The notes below the pieces were generated by a model. It saw only the letters and a list, made by a program, of their open reading frames with translations, did not search any database and was not told where the DNA came from. A stretch of DNA of 12,319 nucleotides, taken from positions 1 to 12,319 of the forward strand of contig JAISTZ010000073.1 of NCBI GenBank assembly GCA_031272345.1, in the 5' to 3' direction. Each line of letters opens with the position of its first letter. The stretch's first letter is position 1. The position numbers were made by a program, and so were the translations under genes. This DNA is from Spirochaetaceae bacterium (lineage in GTDB: Bacteria; Spirochaetota; Spirochaetia; Treponematales; Treponemataceae). Positions 4,088 through 11,231 of the stretch are shown piece after piece.

Positions 4088-7069
4088 ATGGACACAAAAC
4101 TGCAACCAAACCGCGCCCGGATGTTGTCGTACTACGGCGCAGTCGCGCTCCTTGCCCTTGCGGGGCTTGCCCTTACCGTTGTGGCCCCCGTCGTCATGGG
4201 GGTGCGGGCGCCGTCGGAGCGTCTTGTCCATGGAGAAGGGGGCGTCGTTGACCTCCGGGGGGAATTCCAAAAGGACGGGAATCAGGTCTATGCCCTGGGG
4301 GGGGAGTGGGAGTTCTACCCCAATCATTTTTATACCAATCAAGATTTTGCAAGGGGAATCACCGGAGCGCCCCAGGTGGTAGGGTTTCCCCACGTCTGGA
4401 CAAAGGACGGCATGAGCCCCAGGGGATACGGCACCTACCGGATGCGCGTCAGGGTACCCCAGGGTGTGGACGAAATCGGCGTGTTCAGCCAGTACCAATA
4501 CACGGCCTACCGGATTTTCCTGAACGATTATCCGGCGGCCCAGGCCGGACGGCTGGACCCGTCCTTCGGGGGATTCGTCATGGGATTCCTCGCCCAGGGG
4601 GGATACGCCACGGGCAGGGGCGGCCAGGGCAAGGACAACGAATACAACGTCATCATCCAGGTGCAGAACGGAGTCCACGCATCCCCTGGCCTGCGGGGCA
4701 CGGTGGTTTTTTCCGGGATAGCCCAGATCAGCGCCCTCCAGTCGATGCTGAACGCCCTCCACGGGCTTATCACGGGGTGGATCGCCGTCCTGCTCCTCTA
4801 TTTCTGGGCGGTCTTCATGTCCCATCCGGACCGGCTCGAATACTTCGACTACACGGTTGTGTCCTGTACCATGCTCTACACGGTGCTGACCTTTTCCGCG
4901 GGCCCCATGTCGCCCTACCGGTTTGTCCCCGGCAATCCCATCCTTACGGACAGGGTCGTCCTTCACCTGGACTATTTCCTCCCCCTTGCGGGGGCGTTTT
5001 TTTCGGGCAGGCAGACCCTCAGACAGGTCCTTCCACGCCCTCTGGTCTCAACCCTGTATTGGGGGGTCGGCCTCGCGGCGGCCTTCTGCGTCCTTGCGCC
5101 CCCGGGGATTCTTACCCGGTTCCAGTTCCCCTACGCGATTCTCATGGTCCTCCTGTGGTTCGTTCCCGCGGTGATACATATCGGACAAATCATCAGGAAA
5201 CCCGGCTGCACCGTGGACGTGGCCCTTGATTTCGTGAACATGCTCATCGTCGCCCTTGCGGCGATCATGTACCTCCTCCAGGTGAATTTCTGGCACAGCC
5301 TCAACGTGTTCACCCTGGGCATCACCGCCCACTTGGCCCTGAAATTCGTGGTGTTCCTGCGGCATTACAAGCAACTGGAGGGGGACCTCCAGGAATTGAA
5401 CCGGAGCCTTGAGGTCAAAATCGCCGAGCGCACCAGATCCCTGGAAACGATGACCCGGCAAGCGGAGGAGGCCCGGCGGCTTGCCGAGGAGGCCTCCCGG
5501 TACAAGAGCGACTTCCTGGCCAAGATGAGCCACGAAATCCGCACCCCCCTGAACACCATCATCGGCATGAGCGACCTCATGCGCACCAGCAACTTCGACT
5601 CAACCCAGCGCCGGTATTTCTCGGACATAACCCACATGTCCCACACCCTCCTGGGCCTCATCAACGACATCCTGGACTTTTCCAAAATAGAAATGGGCAA
5701 GGTGGAACTCAAGCCCGTCCATTACAACCTCCGCCTCCTCTTTGACAACCTCACCTCCATGTACCGGTTCCTGGCTGAAGGAAAGAGCCTCCTCTTCCGG
5801 GCCTTCTTCGCGCCGGACACCGCCGCCGTGGTCTACGGGGACGAAACCAGGGTGCGCCAAATCTGCGCCAACCTGTTGAACAACGCCGTCAAGTATACAC
5901 ACGAGGGCTTTGTGGAGTTCAACATGGGCGCAGAAGAGCGCGCCGGGCCCGACGGGGTGCGCCGCCGGTACATCGTCGTGGCGGTGGGTGATTCCGGGGT
6001 GGGCATAAAAGAAGACGACCTGGAGCGGCTCTTTGTCAGTTTTGAGCGGCTCGATATGGGGAAAAACCAGGGCATCCCCGGCAGCGGCCTCGGCCTGGTG
6101 ATTACCAGGCAGCTTCTGGAAAAAATGGGGGGGTTCATCACCGTGGAGAGCGTCTACGAGGGGGGATCCATCTTCAGCGCCTTCATCCCCCTGGTCGAGG
6201 GGGACCCCGCGAAGGTGGAGCAGATCATGGAGAAGGGCGCCTTCGTGCAGGCCGCATCGGACGACATCAGGGTCCTCGTGGTGGACGACCTGGAAGTCAA
6301 CCTGTCCGTGGCCCTGGGCTACCTTGCCAGGCACGGCATCCGGGCGGACACGGCCAAGAGCGGCAGGGAGGCCCTCCTCAAGGCAAGCGGCCAGGCCTAC
6401 GACCTCATCTTCATGGACCACATGATGCCCGACATGGACGGCCTTGAGGCGGTCAAACGCATCCGGGCAATGGAGGGCTGGTGCAAGACCGTCCCCATCG
6501 TGGCGTTTTCAGCCAATGCCGTGCAGGGCGCCCGGGAGCTCTTCCTCGCCTCCGGGATGGACGACTTCATCAGCAAGCCCGTGCGGCCCGAGGAACTGAA
6601 CCGGGCCCTGCGCCGCTGGCTGCCCCCGGAGAAAATACGGATTGGGCGCCGGGAAATCTCCGCCACGCAGCCGGAAGACGAAGCTCCGTCTCCTCCCTCC
6701 ACGGGGGACGGCCTCGTTGGGGAGCTCACGGCCATCGGGTTCGACGTGGACAAGTCCCTGACCTTCCTGGGGGATATGGACATTCTCATCGAAAGCCTCA
6801 AACAGCTCAACACGGAATACGACACCTACACCGGGTCCCTCATGGAAGCCTTCAAGAGCCGGGACTGGAAGAATTTCGCCGTCTACGCCCACGGGATTAA
6901 GGGGGTCTTTGCGCTTCTGGGCAAGGACGACCTCTCCGAGACGGCCCGGAAGCTGGAATTCGCCGGGAAGGAAGGCCGGGTTTCAGAAATCGAAGCGACA
7001 ACCGGCCCCTTCCTCGAAGCCCTGGCCGCTTTCAAGGAGAAGCTGCGCTCCCTGTCGATTTTTACGTAG
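4088..7069 (+). CDS. Hybrid sensor histidine kinase: 7TM-DISM-like sensor, HisKA/HATPase, receiver, HPt
   Basis: This 993-residue inner-membrane phosphorelay protein is BarA/ArcB-like in its cytoplasmic order. A membrane anchor (about 14-37) is followed by an extracytoplasmic domain (about 40-215) with GEWEFYP, typical of 7TMR-DISM ligand domains. Seven or so hydrophobic segments (about 221-425) and a coiled coil (about 430-475) come next. The HisKA H-box SHEIRTPLN carries phospho-acceptor H482. HATPase motifs are NLLNNAVKYT (595-604), DSGVGI and GSGLGL (665-670). The receiver has D733/D734, phospho-acceptor D777 and K830. A C-terminal HPt has AHGIKG with H935. All phosphotransfer residues are present, so it is probably active. 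No partner response regulator is in the window. No Shine-Dalgarno precedes the ATG; the promoter geometry predicts a leaderless mRNA. Its end overlaps the convergent shikimate kinase gene by 8 nt. The ligand is unknown, perhaps a sugar. Confidence 0.93.
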   Translation: MDTKLQPNRARMLSYYGAVALLALAGLALTVVAPVVMGVRAPSERLVHGEGGVVDLRGEFQKDGNQVYALGGEWEFYPNHFYTNQDFARGITGAPQVVGFPHVWTKDGMSPRGYGTYRMRVRVPQGVDEIGVFSQYQYTAYRIFLNDYPAAQAGRLDPSFGGFVMGFLAQGGYATGRGGQGKDNEYNVIIQVQNGVHASPGLRGTVVFSGIAQISALQSMLNALHGLITGWIAVLLLYFWAVFMSHPDRLEYFDYTVVSCTMLYTVLTFSAGPMSPYRFVPGNPILTDRVVLHLDYFLPLAGAFFSGRQTLRQVLPRPLVSTLYWGVGLAAAFCVLAPPGILTRFQFPYAILMVLLWFVPAVIHIGQIIRKPGCTVDVALDFVNMLIVALAAIMYLLQVNFWHSLNVFTLGITAHLALKFVVFLRHYKQLEGDLQELNRSLEVKIAERTRSLETMTRQAEEARRLAEEASRYKSDFLAKMSHEIRTPLNTIIGMSDLMRTSNFDSTQRRYFSDITHMSHTLLGLINDILDFSKIEMGKVELKPVHYNLRLLFDNLTSMYRFLAEGKSLLFRAFFAPDTAAVVYGDETRVRQICANLLNNAVKYTHEGFVEFNMGAEERAGPDGVRRRYIVVAVGDSGVGIKEDDLERLFVSFERLDMGKNQGIPGSGLGLVITRQLLEKMGGFITVESVYEGGSIFSAFIPLVEGDPAKVEQIMEKGAFVQAASDDIRVLVVDDLEVNLSVALGYLARHGIRADTAKSGREALLKASGQAYDLIFMDHMMPDMDGLEAVKRIRAMEGWCKTVPIVAFSANAVQGARELFLASGMDDFISKPVRPEELNRALRRWLPPEKIRIGRREISATQPEDEAPSPPSTGDGLVGELTAIGFDVDKSLTFLGDMDILIESLKQLNTEYDTYTGSLMEAFKSRDWKNFAVYAHGIKGVFALLGKDDLSETARKLEFAGKEGRVSEIEATTGPFLEALAAFKEKLRSLSIFT

Positions 7070-7640
7070 CGCCGGCGGCCAGCGCCCCCGCAAGCTCCCC
7101 GGCGTTGTGCTCCGGGGGACAGTCCCCGGGGGAAAACACCACATCAGCCAGGGCCCGGTATTTTGCCTCCCGGGCCGCAAACACCGGATGAAACACCCGC
7201 CCCACGTCTTCCGGGGTGCGGGGTTTTTCCCGGGCGATATACGCGGGCAGGTTGCCCAGGGTTCCGTCCGGCAGGGGGACGGCTTTTTTCAACACCCGCG
7301 CAAGGATGCGGGCTTCGTTCACGTCAAGGAACACAAAGACCCCCTGCCCGCGGAGGGCATCAAGGGCAGGGGGGTTGTCGCAGATGCCGCCGCCGGTGGC
7401 CGCAACGAGGGGTGATTTTTGCGCGGCGGCCCGTTCCGCCACGGCGAGGCAGGCCCGGTATTCAGCCGCCTGAAAGCCCGTGTTCCCCTGGGAGAGGAAC
7501 ACCTCCCTGGGACTCATCCCGGTCTGTGCGGTGATGACATCATCGGTGTCGATAAATTCCGCGCCCAACCGCTCCGCAAGGAGCTTGCCCAGGGTGGTTT
7601 TTCCGCAGTGTTTGATTCCGGTCAAAAAAACTGCCTTCAT
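7062..7640 (-). CDS. aroK: Shikimate kinase (AroK family), with an unusual substrate-site residue
   Basis: This 192-residue P-loop kinase is predicted to phosphorylate shikimate at its 3-hydroxyl in chorismate and aromatic amino acid synthesis. The Walker A loop is GIKHCGKTT (8-16), shikimate-binding DTD lies at 31-33, and the TGGG substrate loop is at 82-85. The C-terminal REAKYRALAD segment holds the Arg that contacts shikimate. The position where family members have GFR or EFR reads GFQ (Q57), so one shikimate-binding Arg is replaced. The lid region (about 118-145) is longer and less basic than usual. The gene follows the UMP kinase by 12 nt on the same strand and is probably last in that operon. 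Its stop overlaps the 3' end of the convergent sensor kinase. A shikimate-kinase-like enzyme with another substrate remains possible. Confidence 0.82.
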   Translation of the reverse strand: MKAVFLTGIKHCGKTTLGKLLAERLGAEFIDTDDVITAQTGMSPREVFLSQGNTGFQAAEYRACLAVAERAAAQKSPLVAATGGGICDNPPALDALRGQGVFVFLDVNEARILARVLKKAVPLPDGTLGNLPAYIAREKPRTPEDVGRVFHPVFAAREAKYRALADVVFSPGDCPPEHNAGELAGALAAGAT

Positions 7641-7652
7641 GGGACGGCCCGG

Positions 7653-8336
7653 TTAGAAAATTTTTGTGCCGGTAAAATTTTTGCCCCCCAGGGCGCGTTT
7701 GATGTTGTCGATGTCCTTTCCGATACAGAACACCGTGATGTTCGCGCTTTCCGCCCGCTGGCTTGCCACCGGGTCGAAGGGGGTGTTTTTTCCGGGCGCC
7801 CAGTCGTCCCCCACCATGGCGCGGAAGTCCTTCCAGCTTATTTCGTCGATGGGCCGGGCATCCGGGTTTGTCCGGGGATCCGCCGTGTAGACCTTCTCGA
7901 TGTTGGAAATATTGAGCACCGTCTTTGCGGCAAAACGCTCCGCAAGGAGCACCGCGTCGTTGTCCGTGGAAAAACCGGGCTTCCACCCGGCGGCCACCAT
8001 CACCCGGCCGGAAAAATCCGTCACCTTGGTGGGATCGTAGACCACATCCTGGAGGCAATAGCCCCGGAACAGGGCCCGCAGGAGCTGGGCGTTCAGCCTG
8101 GTGGCCATGATGCCGAGCCAGTCCGCTTCGATGGCGTCGTAGGACTCCCCCGCCGCGGTCTTGTACGCCCGCTGGTACGTGCGGGCCGGCCCGCCGCCGC
8201 CCACCACCAGAATCAGCTTCCGGGCGCTGTTTTCCGAAAGCCACTCCCCGGCCATGGACACGAAATTTTCGAGGAACGCCGTGTCCGGCGCATCGGGAAC
8301 CGCTATCGACCCACCCAGGGAAACAACCGCTATCAT
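7653..8336 (-). CDS. pyrH: UMP kinase, short archaeal-type form
   Basis: This 227-residue cytoplasmic amino acid kinase-fold enzyme is predicted to convert UMP to UDP with ATP. Visible motifs are SLGGSIAVPD (6-15), VVGGGGPARTY (44-54), WLGIMATRLNAQLL (73-86), GWKPGFSTDND (117-127), the nucleotide-binding VYTADPRTNPDA segment, PFDPVASQRA, and a closing NFTGTKI. This layout, without the longer N-terminus of the common bacterial enzyme, matches the archaeal-type UMP kinases also seen in some bacteria. The ATG at 8334-8336 has a good GGAGGA ribosome binding site four bases upstream. The gene sits 25 nt after the TIG/transglutaminase-like gene and 12 nt before aroK. It is likely essential, so its place behind an ECF sigma module is notable. 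An internal promoter is possible, but I do not see a clear one. Confidence 0.88.
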   Translation of the reverse strand: MIAVVSLGGSIAVPDAPDTAFLENFVSMAGEWLSENSARKLILVVGGGGPARTYQRAYKTAAGESYDAIEADWLGIMATRLNAQLLRALFRGYCLQDVVYDPTKVTDFSGRVMVAAGWKPGFSTDNDAVLLAERFAAKTVLNISNIEKVYTADPRTNPDARPIDEISWKDFRAMVGDDWAPGKNTPFDPVASQRAESANITVFCIGKDIDNIKRALGGKNFTGTKIF

Positions 8337-8361
8337 GTCATCCTCCGGCGGAACAACCGCC

Positions 8362-10074
8362 TCAATACATTGCCAGAATTACAGGGTCATTCCAAAATGA
8401 GCTGTATTCCCGCACCGTGGCCGACGCTTCCTCCCAGATTGACTGGAACGCATAGGTGCGCGGCCTGTACACCGATTTGCTGTTCACCAGGGAGGGCTTG
8501 ACCGCCTTCCACCCGTTGGAAAAGGCGATGTGCTGGGAGTCCAGGGACCCAAAATAGTAGGAAGCCCTGTCCTGGTGATGCCGCAGTTCGCTGTAGTGTA
8601 AACCCGCGCCCAGGGCGGGGTCAACAGGGAACCAGCCGAAATCCTCAAGATAGAAGAGGGCCCACCAGTGGCTTCGGGTTTGCAGGGACCCCAGGGCGCC
8701 CGCGTCCGCCAGGGGCCTTGGCCGTGGGTCCGCGCTGTTCTCCACGAGCACCCCCGCCACGGGGGCGCAGGGAATCCCCAGGGAGCGCACCAGGGCCGCA
8801 AAGAGAATCGCAAAGTCATAGGCGTCACCGGTTTTTCTGGAAATCATGTCCAGGGGAGAGGGGTTGCCCGCGCGCACCCCGTTGAGCAGGGAGTAGGCGC
8901 TCAGTATGTGGTCGTAGACGAGCCGGGCCTGGCGGAGGGGGTTGGTCTCTTTTTTGACGATTTCTTTAGCCAGGGCGGAAACCCTGGCGTCATCGCTTTG
9001 CACCAGGGAGTCCGGGGTTGTGTAGACCTTGTAGAGGAGGCGGCCCTTTTCCGAATAGGGCTGAACCCTGTTCTCTGCAACCGTACAGGTGACAGCGTTC
9101 ACCGTAACCAGAAAATTTTGTGAAAAGACCTTTTTTTCCCTGCCGATTTGTTTTGCCTGAACCTGGTGAATCACCATGTTGTTGTAGTTCCGGATGACCG
9201 GCTCCGGGGAACACTCCCGCATCTCGCTCTGCCGCTGGAGGGCGTCCGTGAGGGGCCTGGGGACCCGCAAAATCAGGCTTGCCGTGTCTTCTGCCACCAT
9301 GTTGGAAATGTCCGCCGACAGGGAGACCAGGTAGGTGCGCTTGTCGTCAAAGATTTTTTCCCCCCCAGGACTGGAAACGTTCAGGTGCACGGTGTTGCTC
9401 GCGCCGTTTTCCGTGACCACCCCCACCGTGCCGGTGACAGCGCCGTCGGGCACACGCACCCGGATTTCGTTCCCGGTCCAGGATTCGTAGTCGAAATCGC
9501 TCTGGGAGGGGGTTATTTCTCCTGGGTTCCCGGTCTGCCGGGGGCTTGGGATGAACTTGACCAGGGCGTTGTTCCTGGACTCCCCGAAATTTTCTCCGGT
9601 GATGACCAGGAGCCGTCCCGGAGCGATGGTGTCTTTGTTGATGGACAGGATTTTGGGCTGCGGGGTTGCGGGGGCGGACCGCACCGGCAGGGGCACGGAT
9701 ACGCTGTTGGAAAAGATTTTCGGCTCGGACCTGCCCTCGGCGGTCACCACACACACGAGCCCGTCCTTTATGTTCGGCGGGAGCCTGAGGATGATTTTGT
9801 CGTCAGCCCAGGAAAGGTAGCCCGATCCGGTGATGGGGTTTCCGCCGATTTCCACATATCCCGTGTTGCGGCTGGCGGAAAAACCCCTTCCCGTGATGGT
9901 CAGGATGTCCCCGCCGGTTGCAACGGGCGGATCAATCGACGTGATGACCGGGAAGACCTTCAGGTAGCGCAGACTGATTATCGTGCCTCCGGCGCACAGG
10001 AGCGCCAGGGCCAAAAAGAGGAGCCACCGGAACAGGGCGGACCGGAAAAAGAGCCGCTTGATGGTGTCCGGCAT
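8362..10074 (-). CDS. Membrane-anchored IPT/TIG-repeat protein with transglutaminase-like domain lacking catalytic Cys
   Basis: The 570-residue protein has a basic N-terminus and one membrane segment (about 12-32), so most of it should lie outside the cytoplasm. Two IPT/TIG immunoglobulin-like domains follow (about 38-120 and 125-225), each opening with a pattern like ITSIDPPVATGGDILTITGRGF. An unassigned region (about 230-370) precedes a transglutaminase-like domain. There the usual GDCxDxA reads GDAYDFA, so the catalytic Cys is Ala418. H469 (SHWWALFY) and D485 (FPVDPALG) of the triad remain. It is probably a binding or structural pseudoenzyme, though a distant Cys could substitute. The start is the ATG at 10072-10074. 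It overlaps the anti-sigma stop as TGATG, implying translational coupling; the longer reading frame upstream runs antisense-like through the anti-sigma gene in another frame. It may be a target or partner of the sigma/anti-sigma pair. Confidence 0.83.
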   Translation of the reverse strand: MPDTIKRLFFRSALFRWLLFLALALLCAGGTIISLRYLKVFPVITSIDPPVATGGDILTITGRGFSASRNTGYVEIGGNPITGSGYLSWADDKIILRLPPNIKDGLVCVVTAEGRSEPKIFSNSVSVPLPVRSAPATPQPKILSINKDTIAPGRLLVITGENFGESRNNALVKFIPSPRQTGNPGEITPSQSDFDYESWTGNEIRVRVPDGAVTGTVGVVTENGASNTVHLNVSSPGGEKIFDDKRTYLVSLSADISNMVAEDTASLILRVPRPLTDALQRQSEMRECSPEPVIRNYNNMVIHQVQAKQIGREKKVFSQNFLVTVNAVTCTVAENRVQPYSEKGRLLYKVYTTPDSLVQSDDARVSALAKEIVKKETNPLRQARLVYDHILSAYSLLNGVRAGNPSPLDMISRKTGDAYDFAILFAALVRSLGIPCAPVAGVLVENSADPRPRPLADAGALGSLQTRSHWWALFYLEDFGWFPVDPALGAGLHYSELRHHQDRASYYFGSLDSQHIAFSNGWKAVKPSLVNSKSVYRPRTYAFQSIWEEASATVREYSSFWNDPVILAMY

Positions 10075-10661
10075 CACTCGGCGGAACCCACGATTTTTAA
10101 GCCCCAGGGCAGGTGTTGCCACAGGGTCTTTTTCCGTTGATGAAGCACAGGGGATGGCAGAAATGAAGGTTTGAACACGTCGATGTTGGAAAAAGAGAAC
10201 GACGCCCTCCTGGGCGCTTTTGGGGTTGCTCCTGTCACCAGGGCATCCTCGTATAAACCGGGGCCGGAGAAGGGAAGGGCTGCCCAAAAGAACTGCCCCT
10301 GCCGTTCATTGGGCCGGTGCAGGAACGAATAGGCCCCGCCGACAAGGATCGCGAGCACCGCAACCCAGGGCAGGACCCTGGTGACCGCCATGGGGATTTT
10401 TTTTGCGCCGATGGCGGAACACACCCGGTGATAGCGCATCCGGTCAATGAGCCGCTCGTACCCCGCGTCGAGCTCCGCCTGGGAGAGGGAAAGACTCTGG
10501 GAGTCCTCCCGCAGGGCGGCGCGGACAGCGGAGAGGGCGGCGGCTTTTTTTTTGCACCTGGGGCAGCCCTCCATGTGCCGCGTGTAGGACACAGCCAGGC
10601 CTTCGGGCAGTTCACCATCGAGATACCCGTGGTGAATGTCGTTTTCAGGACAGGTAGACAT
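10074..10661 (-). CDS. Transmembrane zinc-binding anti-sigma factor (ZAS/RsiW-like)
   Basis: The 195-residue protein has an N-terminal cytoplasmic zinc anti-sigma motif: C4, H10/H11 and HMEGCPRC (H29, C33, C36), the classic Hx3Cx2C pattern. A helical linker follows, then one membrane segment (about 92-114) and an extracytoplasmic tail of about 80 residues. Such proteins hold the cognate ECF sigma factor at the membrane until a signal releases it by proteolysis or zinc loss. The ATG at 10659-10661 has GGAG six bases upstream. Its first 17 nt overlap the end of the sigma gene, and its stop overlaps the next start (TGATG), so sigma, anti-sigma and the TIG protein are probably made in fixed ratio. 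The signal and release protease are not evident from this sequence. Confidence 0.88.
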   Translation of the reverse strand: MSTCPENDIHHGYLDGELPEGLAVSYTRHMEGCPRCKKKAAALSAVRAALREDSQSLSLSQAELDAGYERLIDRMRYHRVCSAIGAKKIPMAVTRVLPWVAVLAILVGGAYSFLHRPNERQGQFFWAALPFSGPGLYEDALVTGATPKAPRRASFSFSNIDVFKPSFLPSPVLHQRKKTLWQHLPWGLKIVGSAE

Positions 10662-11202
10662 TGTCTTCTCCTATCAGCGCCGCGAGTTGTTCCCGGGCGC
10701 GGAACACACGTATTTTAACGTTCCCCTCGGTTATGCCGAGGATACGCGCTATGTCCTTGTACTTTAGTTCGCCGTATTCACGGAGCACCAGCACGGTTCT
10801 CAGATTCTCCGGCAGGTCCTTTAGCGCCGCCTGAGTCTTTTGCCGGGCCTCTTTCCGCAAATACTCTGTCTCACCCGAAACCACCTTCCGCGTGTCCTCA
10901 CGCAGTGCCCTTTGGTAGACGATTTGTTCCCGCTTTTTCCGCCTGGCGTAATTGAGGGACGCATTTTTTACGACCCGAATCAGCCAAAAAATCGCGTCGT
11001 TTGACGACGGGAAAACCATCTTTTTTTCATTCATCTTGATGAATGAATCGTGGACAATGTCCTCAGCAGCTTCGGTCTCTCCGGCTATACGCAGGGAGAC
11101 CTTGAACAGCAACGGCATTGCCTGGTCATATATTTTTCTAAAATCTGCCTTGTCAGAGGCATCGAGCGCCGTTGGGCGCTCTTCTCCATTATTAGTAAAC
11201 AA
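10645..11202 (-). CDS. ECF-family RNA polymerase sigma factor
   Basis: The 185-residue ECF sigma has region 2 (FKVSLRIAGETEAAEDIVHDSF, with the promoter-melting stretch FWLIRVVKNASLNYARRKKR) and region 4 (LPENLRTVLVLREYGELKYKDIARILGITEGNVKIRVFRAREQL, a helix-turn-helix for the -35). A basic linker joins them. Regions 3 and 1.1 are absent, as expected for the group. The start is set at TTG 11200-11202, which has GGGGA six bases upstream and leaves 28 nt after the cysS stop. A GTG at 11250 would add 16 residues that do not look like sigma sequence and overlap cysS by 19 nt, but it cannot be excluded. The gene looks less GC-rich than its neighbours. It is followed in overlap by its probable anti-sigma. 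The regulon is not known; no clear autoregulatory ECF promoter was found. Confidence 0.88.
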   Translation of the reverse strand: MFTNNGEERPTALDASDKADFRKIYDQAMPLLFKVSLRIAGETEAAEDIVHDSFIKMNEKKMVFPSSNDAIFWLIRVVKNASLNYARRKKREQIVYQRALREDTRKVVSGETEYLRKEARQKTQAALKDLPENLRTVLVLREYGELKYKDIARILGITEGNVKIRVFRAREQLAALIGEDNVYLS

Positions 11203-11208
11203 GTACGT

Positions 11209-11213
11209 TCCCC
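11209..11213 (-). promoter_or_regulatory. Ribosome binding site supporting the TTG start of the sigma factor
   Basis: GGGGA on the minus strand lies six bases before the TTG at 11202. The alternative GTG at 11250 has only a GGA directly abutting it. The better spacing favours the TTG start. Confidence 0.45.
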
Positions 11214-11231
11214 GTTGGTTACAAAACCAGC

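Noticed and set aside
4052..4966. Long minus-strand open frame opposite the sensor kinase N-terminus
   Set aside because: It is a shadow frame. The plus strand encodes a clear multidomain kinase here, and no ribosome binding site supports the minus frame.
10075..10287. Upstream extension of the TIG/transglutaminase-like protein by 71 residues
   Set aside because: The extension lies wholly within the anti-sigma gene in another frame. The ATG at 10074 starts a typical membrane anchor and forms a TGATG junction.
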